Positions 13,333-21,227 of a stretch of 23,646 nt of DNA are shown in pieces. Where the stretch lies: the NCBI GenBank assembly GCA_023395555.1, contig JAEWYQ010000061.1, positions 1 to 23,646 of the forward strand, written 5' to 3'. Source of the stretch: Bacillota bacterium. GTDB lineage: Bacteria > Bacillota > Clostridia > Lachnospirales > Lachnospiraceae. The translations under genes were made by a program, and so were the position numbers. The stretch's first letter is position 1. Each line of letters begins with the position of its first letter. The notes under the pieces were generated by a model that was not told the origin of the DNA, searched no databases, and saw only the letters and a program-made list of their open reading frames with translations.

Positions 13333-15192
13333 TCAGGAATTGATCCTGGGCATTTCTGTCATCCGAAGGGTGGTACACCCAAAGGGATAGAATATCTTCC
13401 TCTCCGCTTCCTTCACCGCTTCCGTAGAATCCGGCATCCTGCCGGGAATCCCGTGCTTCATGGACCAGGGAACCTCCGCCATCGCTGTTTCTATCATACA
13501 GGGCGGATACTTTGCAGAGAAAGCCGAGGTTTTTATACCATGATACCGGAATTCGAATTTCTCTCCGGCAAATCCGTAATTCCAGGAAGAAGCAGGGTAA
13601 ACCTCATAATCGCAGTGAGGAAATACCCGCAGGCTCTCGTCCTTTCCATAGTCGATCATTTTCCAATTTTCTTCAATGGCAAGGGAATATACCAAGGGCT
13701 CCTTAACCAGCGCAGCAAGGCCGTTGTCCCTCTCCACCAGCCGAATGTCGGTATTCAGCTCCACGGTTATCGTACTCTTTCCTTCCCAGATCCTCTTCAT
13801 GGAATAGAACCGGCCTGTCTCCGCATCCTCTCCATTCACTCTGGCTGATTGAACAAATCCAGGAATTCGGATATCTAATTGAAATTCTACAGGCTCTTCC
13901 GTCTCAACGGTAAAGGTTAGAGCATCAGAAAACGGATATTCGGTATCCAGGGAAATCTTAACCGCTTTCCCCTTAATCACTGTCTCTGCCGCACAGGGGG
14001 CCAATACTGCCGCCGCAATTCCCTCCGCCGTTCTGTAAAAACAGGACAGGGCGAATTTAGGATATCCCTGATGCATATTGGCGGTACAGCATCCGTAATT
14101 GGGCTCCAGGCCAAACAAATGGGATTCTCCGCTGTTTGTGGTAAAATGCACCTCTTCCTCCGGTATTCTCTGACAGCAGGGTTGATTTACCTGCTGGTCA
14201 TACTGATGGGTCCACATATCCTCACTGAAGGTAGCCGGCAGAGCATTGAAGGCCGCTTTCTCCAAACGGTCCGCATATTCCACATCTCCCGAGACCCCAA
14301 TCAGCTGCTCCAGGGAATACATCAGCTCCACTACCGCACAGAGCTCGGTGCCCTGAATGGGACTTCTTCCTGCAAGACATTCGTCTCCGGTAAATACCCC
14401 GGTAACCGTACCGTGATACCGGGAGAGCTTCTCCAGCATTTCCTTGGGAAATACCAGGTCATCCTCTTTCCTGCTCACCCGGTAAAACAAGCCTCCCGCC
14501 TTAACAGCCATGGCCTGGTTGACCACATGATTCATCTGGCTCCATGCACCGCGCCTCTTGGGAGCTTCATAATCCCAGTTTTCATAAAGAGCCTGGTAAT
14601 CAAAGCCCTGTACCCTGATCTTATAGGCCAGCTTAAGGAGCCATTCCTCCCCCGTCTTATCATACAGCCAGTAAATAGAAATCAGGCATTCGTACCACCT
14701 GGCCGCCGCCCATCCGAACAGCGTGAAGGTATCAATATGCTCCTCCAGGTTTTTCAGAGCACCGAAAACAGCCGTTTGAATCTTATCCTGTTCCTCCCGG
14801 CTGTCAACGCAGTCATGATACAGCGTCAAAACCTTCAGTATTAAAAACAATGCCCACATATCGTAATGCGGCCTCTCTCCGTCCTCGCAGGGACAGATCC
14901 AGCCGTCTTCCTTCTGGCTGTCAAGAATGGCATGAATGTATTGCTTTGCCACCTTCTTCATTTCCTCATCTTCCAGAAGAAATGCCAGAGGAATATAACC
15001 GTCCAGCCAGTAAGGCACTCTCTCCCAGCCTTCCCTGTCTCCGCCGATCCATTTGCTCTCTTTTATGTCAGGCCAGAATTTATGCAGGTTCCCGCTTAAA
15101 GCATCCGCCTGTATCTCCAATTGCTTTTTCAACCATCCCTGAGGTTTTATTTCCTTTACTGTAAAGGGATTTAATTTAAGCTCTTTTAACAT
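13333..15192 (-). CDS. GH127-like beta-L-arabinofuranosidase (DUF1680 family)
   Basis: 619 aa from the chosen start. The N-terminal two thirds form the helical (alpha/alpha)6 barrel typical of the family (WLKKQLEIQADALSGNL, then ESKWIGGDREGWERVPYWLDG), followed by beta-sandwich domains. The metal/nucleophile set of GH127 is visible: Glu283 and Cys285 (GTELCAV) and the Cys368-Cys369 pair (YGCCTANMHQGYPKF); in characterised members these hold zinc and one Cys attacks the sugar. Glu271 (GDECLAG) may be the acid/base. There is no signal peptide, so it acts inside the cell on imported arabinose-containing oligosaccharides. I prefer the ATG at 15192 over 15198 because GGAG then lies seven bases upstream. 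It is first in a possible three-gene operon. GH127 and GH146 are hard to separate by eye. Confidence 0.88.
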   Translation of the reverse strand: MLKELKLNPFTVKEIKPQGWLKKQLEIQADALSGNLHKFWPDIKESKWIGGDREGWERVPYWLDGYIPLAFLLEDEEMKKVAKQYIHAILDSQKEDGWICPCEDGERPHYDMWALFLILKVLTLYHDCVDSREEQDKIQTAVFGALKNLEEHIDTFTLFGWAAARWYECLISIYWLYDKTGEEWLLKLAYKIRVQGFDYQALYENWDYEAPKRRGAWSQMNHVVNQAMAVKAGGLFYRVSRKEDDLVFPKEMLEKLSRYHGTVTGVFTGDECLAGRSPIQGTELCAVVELMYSLEQLIGVSGDVEYADRLEKAAFNALPATFSEDMWTHQYDQQVNQPCCQRIPEEEVHFTTNSGESHLFGLEPNYGCCTANMHQGYPKFALSCFYRTAEGIAAAVLAPCAAETVIKGKAVKISLDTEYPFSDALTFTVETEEPVEFQLDIRIPGFVQSARVNGEDAETGRFYSMKRIWEGKSTITVELNTDIRLVERDNGLAALVKEPLVYSLAIEENWKMIDYGKDESLRVFPHCDYEVYPASSWNYGFAGEKFEFRYHGIKTSAFSAKYPPCMIETAMAEVPWSMKHGIPGRMPDSTEAVKEAERKIFYPFGCTTLRMTEMPRINS

Positions 15193-15253
15193 AATCATTC
15201 TCCATTCTATTAAAGTACACTTTCTCTATTTGTACGAAATACTTCCCTTCCTT

Positions 15254-15281
15254 ATTTTAGCACAAAATCTGCAAATGTCAT
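15254..15281 (-). promoter_or_regulatory. Promoter of the GH127-like gene
   Basis: Minus strand: -35 ATGACA (15276-15281), 16-bp spacer, -10 TAAAAT (15254-15259) with a TGC extension. The predicted start is near 15247, giving a leader of about 55 nt. Confidence 0.6.
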
Positions 15282-15360
15282 TCATCTTTTTTATTACTTT
15301 TCCCGATAATTCGCAAACTCCACTTTCTGGATAGGTTACCCATTTAATTGATTATATCAG

Positions 15361-15398
15361 AAAAAAGTCTTCTCCTGCACAAAACAGTCGAAGACTTT
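15361..15398 (-). terminator. Intrinsic terminator of the coiled-coil gene
   Basis: Minus strand: AAAGTCTTC (15390-15398), a 17-nt loop, GAAGACTTT (15364-15372), then further T residues, making a run of six. It ends 13 bp after the stop of the gene at 15411. Confidence 0.8.
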
Positions 15399-15410
15399 GT
15401 AGACTCATTA

Positions 15411-15716
15411 TTAGATTGGCTTATCCTGCATACGCTGCAGCTTCTCGCTGTGCTCCGTGACCACCTTCTTCAGCAGCGCTATGTCACTTCGTATTGCCTC
15501 ATACTCCCTGCCGGCTCTCTCATGCTGTTCAGCGGAAGGCAGATAGTCCTCTGCCAGGAGCCTGATATCCCGCCGTATGTCATTTTCAAGAATGATATTG
15601 ATTTTTTTAAGCTCATTCTTTATATGATTGATGTCCTCTTTCATTGGCTCTAATTGAGCACATAATTTCTTATCCAGCATTGCGGATAAAGCCAGCAATA
15701 ATTCATTATCGCTCAA
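15411..15716 (-). CDS. Small coiled-coil protein, function unknown
   Basis: 101 aa from a TTG start at 15716 (residues SDNELLLALSAMLDKK). It resembles small proteins common in Lachnospiraceae that begin with a DNELL-ALS-MLDKKL-like segment, followed by a charged heptad-rich coiled coil (MKEDINHIKNELKKINIILENDI), the motif IRLLAEDYLPSAEQHERA, and a second coil. There is no signal peptide or catalytic motif. Longer starts are possible on paper (ATG at 15749), but that ATG lies inside a strong TGCTATAAT extended -10 sequence, so a transcript from this promoter would not contain it. GAGGG about 11 bases before the TTG serves as ribosome site. It has its own promoter and terminator, so it is a monocistronic unit after csoR. 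The function is unknown. Confidence 0.75.
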   Translation of the reverse strand: MSDNELLLALSAMLDKKLCAQLEPMKEDINHIKNELKKINIILENDIRRDIRLLAEDYLPSAEQHERAGREYEAIRSDIALLKKVVTEHSEKLQRMQDKPI

Positions 15717-15747
15717 AAAAATCACATCCCTCACCTTTGTTAAAGCC

Positions 15748-15777
15748 ATTATAGCACAGCTCCGGCTGAAAAGTCCA
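15748..15777 (-). promoter_or_regulatory. Extended -10 promoter of the coiled-coil gene
   Basis: Minus strand: -10 TATAAT (15748-15753) preceded by TGC, -35 TGGACT (15772-15777), 18-bp spacer. The predicted start is near 15741, downstream of the ATG at 15749, which decides the start codon of the gene at 15411-15716. Confidence 0.75.
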
Positions 15778-15795
15778 TACATGATATCCGCCGTT

Positions 15796-16059
15796 TTATT
15801 TCGTGAGTTTATCAATGATGCTGCGGATTTCATCCAGCTTCTCGTCAACATTTCCCTCCTGGACTGCCTCCTTCAGACACATGTCAATGTGCCCGTGAAG
15901 CACCTCCCGGTTGACCTTGTTCAGAATTGCTTCCGTGGCAATCAACTGATTCGAAATGTCAATACAGTACCGATTCTCTTCAATCATATTCAGAATGCCG
16001 TCAATCTGCCCTCTGGCTGTTTTCAGCAGGCGGACAACCTTCTCTCTATCTGCTCTCAT
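15796..16059 (-). CDS. csoR: CsoR-family copper-sensing repressor
   Basis: 87 aa from the chosen ATG (MRADREKVVRLLKTARGQI). It has the all-helical DUF156 fold with the Cu(I) ligand set C32, H57 and C61 (RYCIDIS and HGHIDMC); the 25- and 4-residue spacings equal those of characterised copper sensors, which separates it from formaldehyde (FrmR) or persulfide (CstR) relatives. Without copper, CsoR binds GC-rich palindromes; Cu(I) releases it. GGAG six bases before 16059 supports this start over 16071 or 16104. It lies 143 bp downstream of copZ on the same strand, and an operator-like sequence lies at the copA start, so it very likely represses copA-copZ. Confidence 0.93.
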   Translation of the reverse strand: MRADREKVVRLLKTARGQIDGILNMIEENRYCIDISNQLIATEAILNKVNREVLHGHIDMCLKEAVQEGNVDEKLDEIRSIIDKLTK

Positions 16060-16131
16060 AATATTCTCCATCCTGCCGCAACCCGCGAAGCTGGGCGGCA
16101 GCACAAATTTGCCGTGTGAAATTTAGAAATA

Positions 16132-16158
16132 CTAAGTCTGCATATTTTGCAGGCTTAG
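16132..16158. other. Stem-loop between copZ and csoR
   Basis: CTAAGTCTGCA (16132-16142) and TGCAGGCTTAG (16148-16158) pair over 11 bp with one wobble (in plus-strand RNA) and a 5-nt loop. It may be a transcription stop between copZ and csoR, although the minus strand beyond it is only partly T-rich (TATTTCTAAATTT). Confidence 0.45.
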
Positions 16159-16182
16159 CATTTCTTTTCCCATTAATCTCCC

Positions 16183-16200
16183 GCATAATTCTGATTATGC
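16183..16200. other. Perfect palindrome just after the copZ stop
   Basis: GCATAAT (16183-16189), a 4-nt spacer and ATTATGC (16194-16200) lie one base after the copZ stop codon. There is no T-run beyond it, so it is not a classical terminator; it may be an operator or an RNA-processing hairpin. Confidence 0.45.
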
Positions 16201-16201
16201 A

Positions 16202-16429
16202 TTATGAGAAGAGTCCTTTCTTCTCTGAGATACCCACTACCTCATATCCCGCTTCCGTTACTGCATTGCGGAGTACTTCATCGCTAATTTCCTTCTCCAG
16301 GGTAACCACCGCCCTGTTCTTCTTCAGTTCCACCTTTGCCTGCGCTCCGTCAAGGGCATTGAGCGCATTCTCTACTCTGGCCTGGCAATGTCCGCAGGAC
16401 ATTCCGTTAATTTCAATAATCTTCTTCAT
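16202..16429 (-). CDS. copZ: CopZ-like copper chaperone (HMA domain)
   Basis: 75 aa, a single heavy-metal-associated domain with the GMSCGHC metal-binding motif (MxCxxC) in the first loop and the beta-alpha-beta-beta-alpha-beta pattern ending EAGYEVVGI. It binds Cu(I) through the two cysteines and delivers it to the CopA ATPase or to CsoR. I chose the ATG at 16429, with AAAAGGAG nine bases upstream; a GTG six bases earlier is too close to that site. It follows copA by 54 bp and is presumably co-transcribed from the copA promoter. Confidence 0.94.
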   Translation of the reverse strand: MKKIIEINGMSCGHCQARVENALNALDGAQAKVELKKNRAVVTLEKEISDEVLRNAVTEAGYEVVGISEKKGLFS

Positions 16430-16483
16430 AATCACTTACTCCTTTTTTATATTATATTTTATTGACTTATTTCATACTGCCGC

Positions 16484-18757
16484 CTAATTTTTCGGCTTAA
16501 AAAATCTCAGTCTCAATGCATTGCTTACTACGAACACCGAACTAAAGCTCATGGCCGCCGCACCGAACATCGGATTCAGCTTCCATTCCAGAGCCAGGTA
16601 GAATACACCTGCTGCCAGCGGTATACCCAATGTATTATAAAAGAAGGCCCAGAACAGGTTCTCTTTAATATTCTTAAGTGTCGCCCTGCTCAATTGAATC
16701 GCCGTAACCACATCCTGCAGATCACTTTTCATCAGCACCACATCCGCCGACTCGATGGCCACATCGGTGCCGGCTCCGATTGCAATTCCCACATCCGCTC
16801 TGGCCAGCGCCGGAGCATCATTAATTCCGTCCCCGATCATGGCTGTCTTCCGGCCCTTCTCCTGGATTCTGCGGATCTCGCTTTCCTTATCCTGGGGAAG
16901 CACCTCTGCCACCACCCGGTCAATGGACAACTCCTTCTGGATCGCCATAGCTGTCTTCTTATTATCACCCGTCAGCATCACAACGTCAATCCCCATATTC
17001 TGAAACGAACGGATTGCCTGGGGGCTCGTGGGCTTAACCACATCCGCAACCGCTATCACGCCCAGCAATCTGGCACTATCCGCAAAATACAACGCCGTCT
17101 TACCCGCCTCTGCAAAGGCCTCGGCTTTGCTGGAGTATTCCCCGAGATTGATTCTCTGCTCCTCCATCAGCCTTTCATTGCCGGCAATGTATTGCTGCCC
17201 GTCGGCCATCCGTGCAAGAATTCCCCTGCCTGAGATGGCCTGGAACTCCTTCACATCCTCCTGACTTAAGCCCAGCTCCTCTGCCCTCTCCACGATAGCC
17301 TCTGACAACGGATGCTCCGAGGGCTTCTCTATGGAGGCGGCAATCTGCAGCAGCTGTGTCTCCGTGATTCCCGGCACCGTAATAATATCGGTCACCTTGG
17401 GCTTTCCTTCTGTAATAGTTCCTGTCTTATCCAGAACAATGGTTTTAACCTGGTGCAGCACCTCCAATGCCTCTGCCGACTTAAACAAAATCCCGTTCTG
17501 AGCGGCCTTTCCCGTTCCCACCATAATAGCTACCGGTGTAGCCAGACCCAAAGCACAGGGACAGGAGATTACCAGTACGGCTATTCCGATGGAAAGGGCA
17601 AATTCAAAATCATATCCCAGCAGCAGCCAGACAATAGAAGCTGCCAGAGCTATCACTATAACCACAGGTACAAACACACTGCTGATCCGGTCCGCCAGCT
17701 TCGAGATGGGAGCCTTGGAAGAGCTTGCTTCTTCCACCAGCCGGATGATCTGCGCCAGGGTGGTATCATCGCCCACCTTATCGGCACGCATGGTAAAATA
17801 TCCTGTTTTATTAATGGTGGCGGCAATTACCTTATCACCGGCCTGCTTTTCCACCGGAATGCTCTCGCCGGTCAGAGCGGCCTGATCTACTGAGGAGCTT
17901 CCCTCCACAATAACACCGTCCACGGGTATGCTCTGGCCGGGTCTCACTGCCAGAATATCCCCGATTACCACGTCCTCCACCGGGATCTCCCGCTCGGCGC
18001 CGTCCCGGATAACATTGGCGGTCTTCGGCGCCAGGTTCACCAGCTTGGCAATGGCCTCGGAGGTCTTACCCTTGGATCTTGCCTCCAGGAATTTCCCCAG
18101 GGTAATGAGGCCCAATATGGTTCCCGCAGATTCAAAATACAGATCATGGGTGTAATGCTTCACCATCTCCAGATCGTTATGTCCCAACCCATAGCCGATC
18201 CGGTAGATTGCAAAAACACCGTAAAATACGGCGGCTGCAGATCCGATGGCAATGAGGGAATCCATATTCGGATTCCGGTGCAGCAGGGTCTTAAAGCCCA
18301 CCTGGTAGTATTTACGGTTCACATATAGAATTGGCACCGTCAACAATAGCTGGGAGAAGGCAAAGGTAATGGCATTCTCCGTTCCCATGACGGCCATGGG
18401 AAGAGGGAAATGAAACATGTGCCCCATCGCCAGATATAAAAGCGGTATCAGAAATGCGAAGGATACAATAATCCGCTTCTTCATTTCCTTCTGTTCCTGC
18501 TCCACCGTGTCCACCTTAGCAGGCTTATCCGCTGCTGCACGTTCCCGTACAAAATCAGAAGCGCCATATCCCGCCGTTTCCACTGCGCTTATAATAGTAT
18601 CCTTATTCAGCAGAGCTTCATCATACTCTACACTCATACTGTTCGAAAGAAGATTCACGTTCACGGACCGGACTCCCTCCAGCTTGCGCACGCTGCGCTC
18701 TACGGCAGCCGAACAGGCCGAGCAGGTCATCCCCGTAACACTAAACTTCTGATCCAT
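16484..18757 (-). CDS. copA: Cu(I)-exporting P1B-type ATPase
   Basis: 757 aa. One N-terminal HMA domain has the CSAC motif (C12, C15), followed by eight membrane segments; the actuator motif TGES; the metal-channel motif CPCALGLATPVA; the phosphorylation site DKTGT; the P1B-specific HP in SEHPLSEA; and the hinge GDGINDAPAL. CPC together with the HMA domain marks the Cu(I)/Ag(I) subclass. It sits in the cytoplasmic membrane and pumps Cu(I) out of the cytosol. AAAGGAG nine bases before the ATG supports the start. It is the first gene of copA-copZ(-csoR), with a consensus promoter and an operator at the start site. Many homologues have two HMA domains; this one has a single domain. Confidence 0.97.
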   Translation of the reverse strand: MDQKFSVTGMTCSACSAAVERSVRKLEGVRSVNVNLLSNSMSVEYDEALLNKDTIISAVETAGYGASDFVRERAAADKPAKVDTVEQEQKEMKKRIIVSFAFLIPLLYLAMGHMFHFPLPMAVMGTENAITFAFSQLLLTVPILYVNRKYYQVGFKTLLHRNPNMDSLIAIGSAAAVFYGVFAIYRIGYGLGHNDLEMVKHYTHDLYFESAGTILGLITLGKFLEARSKGKTSEAIAKLVNLAPKTANVIRDGAEREIPVEDVVIGDILAVRPGQSIPVDGVIVEGSSSVDQAALTGESIPVEKQAGDKVIAATINKTGYFTMRADKVGDDTTLAQIIRLVEEASSSKAPISKLADRISSVFVPVVIVIALAASIVWLLLGYDFEFALSIGIAVLVISCPCALGLATPVAIMVGTGKAAQNGILFKSAEALEVLHQVKTIVLDKTGTITEGKPKVTDIITVPGITETQLLQIAASIEKPSEHPLSEAIVERAEELGLSQEDVKEFQAISGRGILARMADGQQYIAGNERLMEEQRINLGEYSSKAEAFAEAGKTALYFADSARLLGVIAVADVVKPTSPQAIRSFQNMGIDVVMLTGDNKKTAMAIQKELSIDRVVAEVLPQDKESEIRRIQEKGRKTAMIGDGINDAPALARADVGIAIGAGTDVAIESADVVLMKSDLQDVVTAIQLSRATLKNIKENLFWAFFYNTLGIPLAAGVFYLALEWKLNPMFGAAAMSFSSVFVVSNALRLRFFKPKN

Positions 18758-18794
18758 TCTAACACACTCCTTTGCAATTTATATTAGCCACCCC

Positions 18795-18809
18795 ACCCCT
18801 GGGGGGTAT
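18795..18809. promoter_or_regulatory. Probable CsoR operator at the copA start site
   Basis: The GC-rich pseudo-palindrome ACCCCTGGGGGGTAT stands out in AT-rich surroundings and matches the C-tract/G-tract plan of known CsoR operators (TACCC...GGGTA). It covers about +1 to +15 relative to the predicted copA start, so bound CsoR would block transcription. Confidence 0.78.
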
Positions 18810-18815
18810 ATGCTT

Positions 18816-18844
18816 ATATTAAATTGTTTTTTCTAATCTGTCAA
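18816..18844 (-). promoter_or_regulatory. copA promoter
   Basis: Minus strand: perfect -35 TTGACA (18839-18844), 17-bp spacer, -10 TAATAT (18816-18821). The predicted start is near 18809, at the edge of the CsoR-type operator. Confidence 0.88.
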
Positions 18845-18922
18845 TACTTAAAAATTTTTATTCTACTAGCTTTGCCTGATTTTTTTTTGATATTCTCCAA
18901 TCTAAAAAGGTATGATATAAAT

Positions 18923-18970
18923 AACCGGGACGAACAAAATATCAATCACGATATCCTGTCCGTCCCGGTT
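18923..18970 (-). terminator. dapL terminator
   Basis: Perfect 10-bp arms AACCGGGACG (18923-18932) and CGTCCCGGTT (18961-18970) with an internal ATATC/GATAT hairpin, 39 bp after the dapL stop. The minus strand beyond is TTATTTATATC, only moderately U-rich. Confidence 0.82.
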
Positions 18971-19009
18971 CCTATCTCTGCGATCTCATCATAGATCAAT
19001 TAGTTTCCT

Positions 19010-20224
19010 TTACAGCTTTTTGATTCTCTCAATTGCTTCTAAGGTATTTTCATAAGTTCCGAAAGCCGTCAGGCGGAAATACCCTTCTCCGCTGGGACCG
19101 AATCCAGATCCCGGAGTACCTACCACATTGGCCTTCTCCAGAAGATAGTCAAAGAAATCCCAGGAAGTCATTCCTTGGGGCACCTCCATCCAGATATAGG
19201 GAGCATTAACTCCGCCGGATACGGTATAGCCCGCCGACTGCAGCCCTTCCCGGATCACCTTCGCATTATTCATATAGTAAGCGATCTGCTCCATGGTCTG
19301 CTTCCGGCCCTCCTCGGAATATACGGCAGCACCGGCAAACTGGGTGATATAGGGAGCACCGTTGAACTTGGTGCCATGTCTTCTGGCCCACAGGCTGTTT
19401 AAGGATACTTCTCCGCATTTCAGTTCCTTGGGAACAATAGTGAAGCCCAGTCTGGTTCCGGTAAAGCCTGCATTCTTGGAAAAGCTGCGAAGCTCAATGG
19501 CACAGGTCTTCGCCCCCTCACATTCATAGATGGTATGGGGAACATCATCCTCGGAAATATATGCCTCATAAGCCGCATCATAGATAATCACGGCTCCGAC
19601 ACGATTGGCATAATCCACCCACTGCTGTAATCCGCCCTTTGTAATGGTGGAGCCGGTAGGATTATTGGGGAAGCACAGATATATTATGTCCGGTGTTTCC
19701 TTCGGCAGCTCCGGAGCAAACTGATTCTCCTTCGTGCAGGGCATATAGATGACATTTGACCATCTTCCGCTGTCTGCCAGATACTCACCGGTTCTCCCCG
19801 CCATAACATTGGAATCCACATAGACCGGATACACCGGATCACATACGGCTATTCTGTTATTCTCACCAAAGATCTCCTGAATATTGCCGGAATCACTCTT
19901 GGCTCCGTCGCTGATAAAGACCTCATCTATGGCAATGGATACTCCCCGGCTTTGATAATCCTTCTCCGCAATGGTCTTACGCAGGAATTCATATCCCAGA
20001 TCCGGTGCGTATCCCTTAAAGGTCTCTTTGTTTCCCATATGCTCCACAGCGGTATGAAGGGCGCTGATTACCGCCGGAGCCAGAGGAAGGGTTACATCAC
20101 CGATTCCCAGACGGATCATTTTGCTGTTCGGATGTGCCTCATTGTATTCCCGGACCTTCCTGCCTATGGTGGAAAACAGATAGCTTCCCGGCAGCTTCAA
20201 ATAGTTCTCGTTAATCTTAAACAT
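19010..20224 (-). CDS. dapL: LL-diaminopimelate aminotransferase
   Basis: 404 aa, full length for DapL. It starts with the conserved [20 protein letters not shown] and has the fold-type I PLP motifs: [12 protein letters not shown], the [17 protein letters not shown] substrate region, [16 protein letters not shown], and the PLP-binding lysine K250 ([14 protein letters not shown]). It converts tetrahydrodipicolinate directly to LL-diaminopimelate with glutamate, bypassing DapC/D/E. dapF, which makes the next product (meso-DAP), is directly upstream on the same strand; the two serve lysine and peptidoglycan synthesis. The gene has its own promoter and a hairpin leader. The ribosome site is a weak GGAAAGG about ten bases before the ATG, within a 12-mer shared with dapF. 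Confidence 0.97.
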   Translation of the reverse strand: MFKINENYLKLPGSYLFSTIGRKVREYNEAHPNSKMIRLGIGDVTLPLAPAVISALHTAVEHMGNKETFKGYAPDLGYEFLRKTIAEKDYQSRGVSIAIDEVFISDGAKSDSGNIQEIFGENNRIAVCDPVYPVYVDSNVMAGRTGEYLADSGRWSNVIYMPCTKENQFAPELPKETPDIIYLCFPNNPTGSTITKGGLQQWVDYANRVGAVIIYDAAYEAYISEDDVPHTIYECEGAKTCAIELRSFSKNAGFTGTRLGFTIVPKELKCGEVSLNSLWARRHGTKFNGAPYITQFAGAAVYSEEGRKQTMEQIAYYMNNAKVIREGLQSAGYTVSGGVNAPYIWMEVPQGMTSWDFFDYLLEKANVVGTPGSGFGPSGEGYFRLTAFGTYENTLEAIERIKKL

Positions 20225-20247
20225 ATCGTAACCAACCTTTCCATCGA

Positions 20248-20293
20248 AGCATCATTTTCCAGCAGCCATATATACCTCACTGCGAATGATGCT
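20248..20293 (-). other. Leader hairpin of dapL
   Basis: AGCATCATT (20248-20256) and AATGATGCT (20285-20293) are perfect 9-bp arms around a 28-nt loop, with inner GCAG/CTGC pairing. It ends directly before the ribosome-site 12-mer (20231-20242). There is no T-run, so translational rather than transcriptional control is the likelier reading if it is regulatory. Confidence 0.5.
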
Positions 20294-20311
20294 CCAGTAA
20301 ACTTTATTATA

Positions 20312-20340
20312 TTTATAACCTATAATGTAAAATGATACAA
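20312..20340 (-). promoter_or_regulatory. dapL promoter
   Basis: Minus strand: -35 TTGTAT (20335-20340), 17-bp spacer, -10 TATAAA (20312-20317). The area is very AT-rich and other -10-like sequences overlap (TAATAA about 10 bp on), so the exact pair is uncertain. Confidence 0.6.
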
Positions 20341-20359
20341 GCATAAATTCTATTTTATA

Positions 20360-21208
20360 CTATAGTTTTATCTCACCTTCAAAAACCGTCACTGCCGGAC
20401 CCGTCATAAATACAGTGTTTTGCTTTTCATCATATCGGATCTTCAGCTCCCCGCCCAGTAAGCTGACGGTAACCTCGTTCTCTGTCAGACCGTTCAGAAT
20501 ACAGGCTGCCACACTGGCACAGGCTCCGGTTCCGCAGGCCAGGGTCTCACCGGACCCCCGTTCCCACACGCGCATTCTGATATGGCTGCGGTCCAGCACC
20601 TGAACAAACTCCGTGTTGACCCGTTCCGGAAACATCTCATGCTTCTCGAACTTCGGCCCCACCGCCTCGAGAAGCAGGGAAGCGGTATCCTCCACAAATA
20701 TGACCGCATGGGGATTCCCCATGGAGACACAGGTTAGCTCATATCTCTTCCCATCCATCACTACCGGTTCCCGAAGCAGGCTCTTCTTATCCGAAGTCAC
20801 CGGGATTAAGGCCGGTTCCGTGACAGGCGCCCCCATGTCCACAGTAACCCAGGTTACCTTGCCGTCTTCTACTGTCAGCTTCAGCTCCTTAATGCCGCTC
20901 AGAGTCTCAATCCGAAGCTGTGTTTTATCCGTCAGACCATAGTCATACACATATTTTGCCACACAGCGGATGCCATTGCCGCACATCTTTCCTCTGGAGC
21001 CGTCGCTATTATACATATCCATCATAAAATCCGCGGTATCAGAAGGCCGGATCAAAATCAGACCGTCCGAACCGATGCCAAAATGCCTGTCACTGATTTT
21101 CACTGCTATCTCCGGAATATCTTCCTCAAGCAGAGGGGTCTTGTCCCGTGCGGTACAATCCACATAAATATAATCATTGCCGCAGCCATGCATTTTTGTA
21201 AACTTCAT
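20360..21208 (-). CDS. dapF: Diaminopimelate epimerase
   Basis: 282 aa from MKFTKMHGCGNDYIYVDC. Both catalytic cysteines are in place: MCGNGIRCVAKY (first half) and LACGTGACAS (second half), with the substrate-binding GSDG and ERGSGET motifs. It interconverts LL- and meso-diaminopimelate without a cofactor. The start at 21208 is preferred because the family begins with this sequence; a TTG at 21220 abuts the ribosome site and is unlikely. The ribosome site is weak and distant (GGAAAGG about 12 bases upstream). It has its own promoter (21283-21311) and a structured 68-nt leader, and is followed after 135 bp by dapL. Confidence 0.97.
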   Translation of the reverse strand: MKFTKMHGCGNDYIYVDCTARDKTPLLEEDIPEIAVKISDRHFGIGSDGLILIRPSDTADFMMDMYNSDGSRGKMCGNGIRCVAKYVYDYGLTDKTQLRIETLSGIKELKLTVEDGKVTWVTVDMGAPVTEPALIPVTSDKKSLLREPVVMDGKRYELTCVSMGNPHAVIFVEDTASLLLEAVGPKFEKHEMFPERVNTEFVQVLDRSHIRMRVWERGSGETLACGTGACASVAACILNGLTENEVTVSLLGGELKIRYDEKQNTVFMTGPAVTVFEGEIKL

Positions 21209-21227
21209 CGTAATTACCAACCTTTCC

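Noticed and set aside
14071..14844. Plus-strand 257-codon open frame
   Set aside because: It is antisense to the GH127-like gene, which has catalytic motifs and a ribosome site; the plus frame has none.
16060..16104. Longer CsoR starting at 16104
   Set aside because: The extra residues (MLPPSFAGCGR) are unlike the family, and GGAG is placed for the ATG at 16059.
20225..20359. Lysine riboswitch before dapL
   Set aside because: The leader is too short and lacks the conserved L-box core; only a simple hairpin is present.
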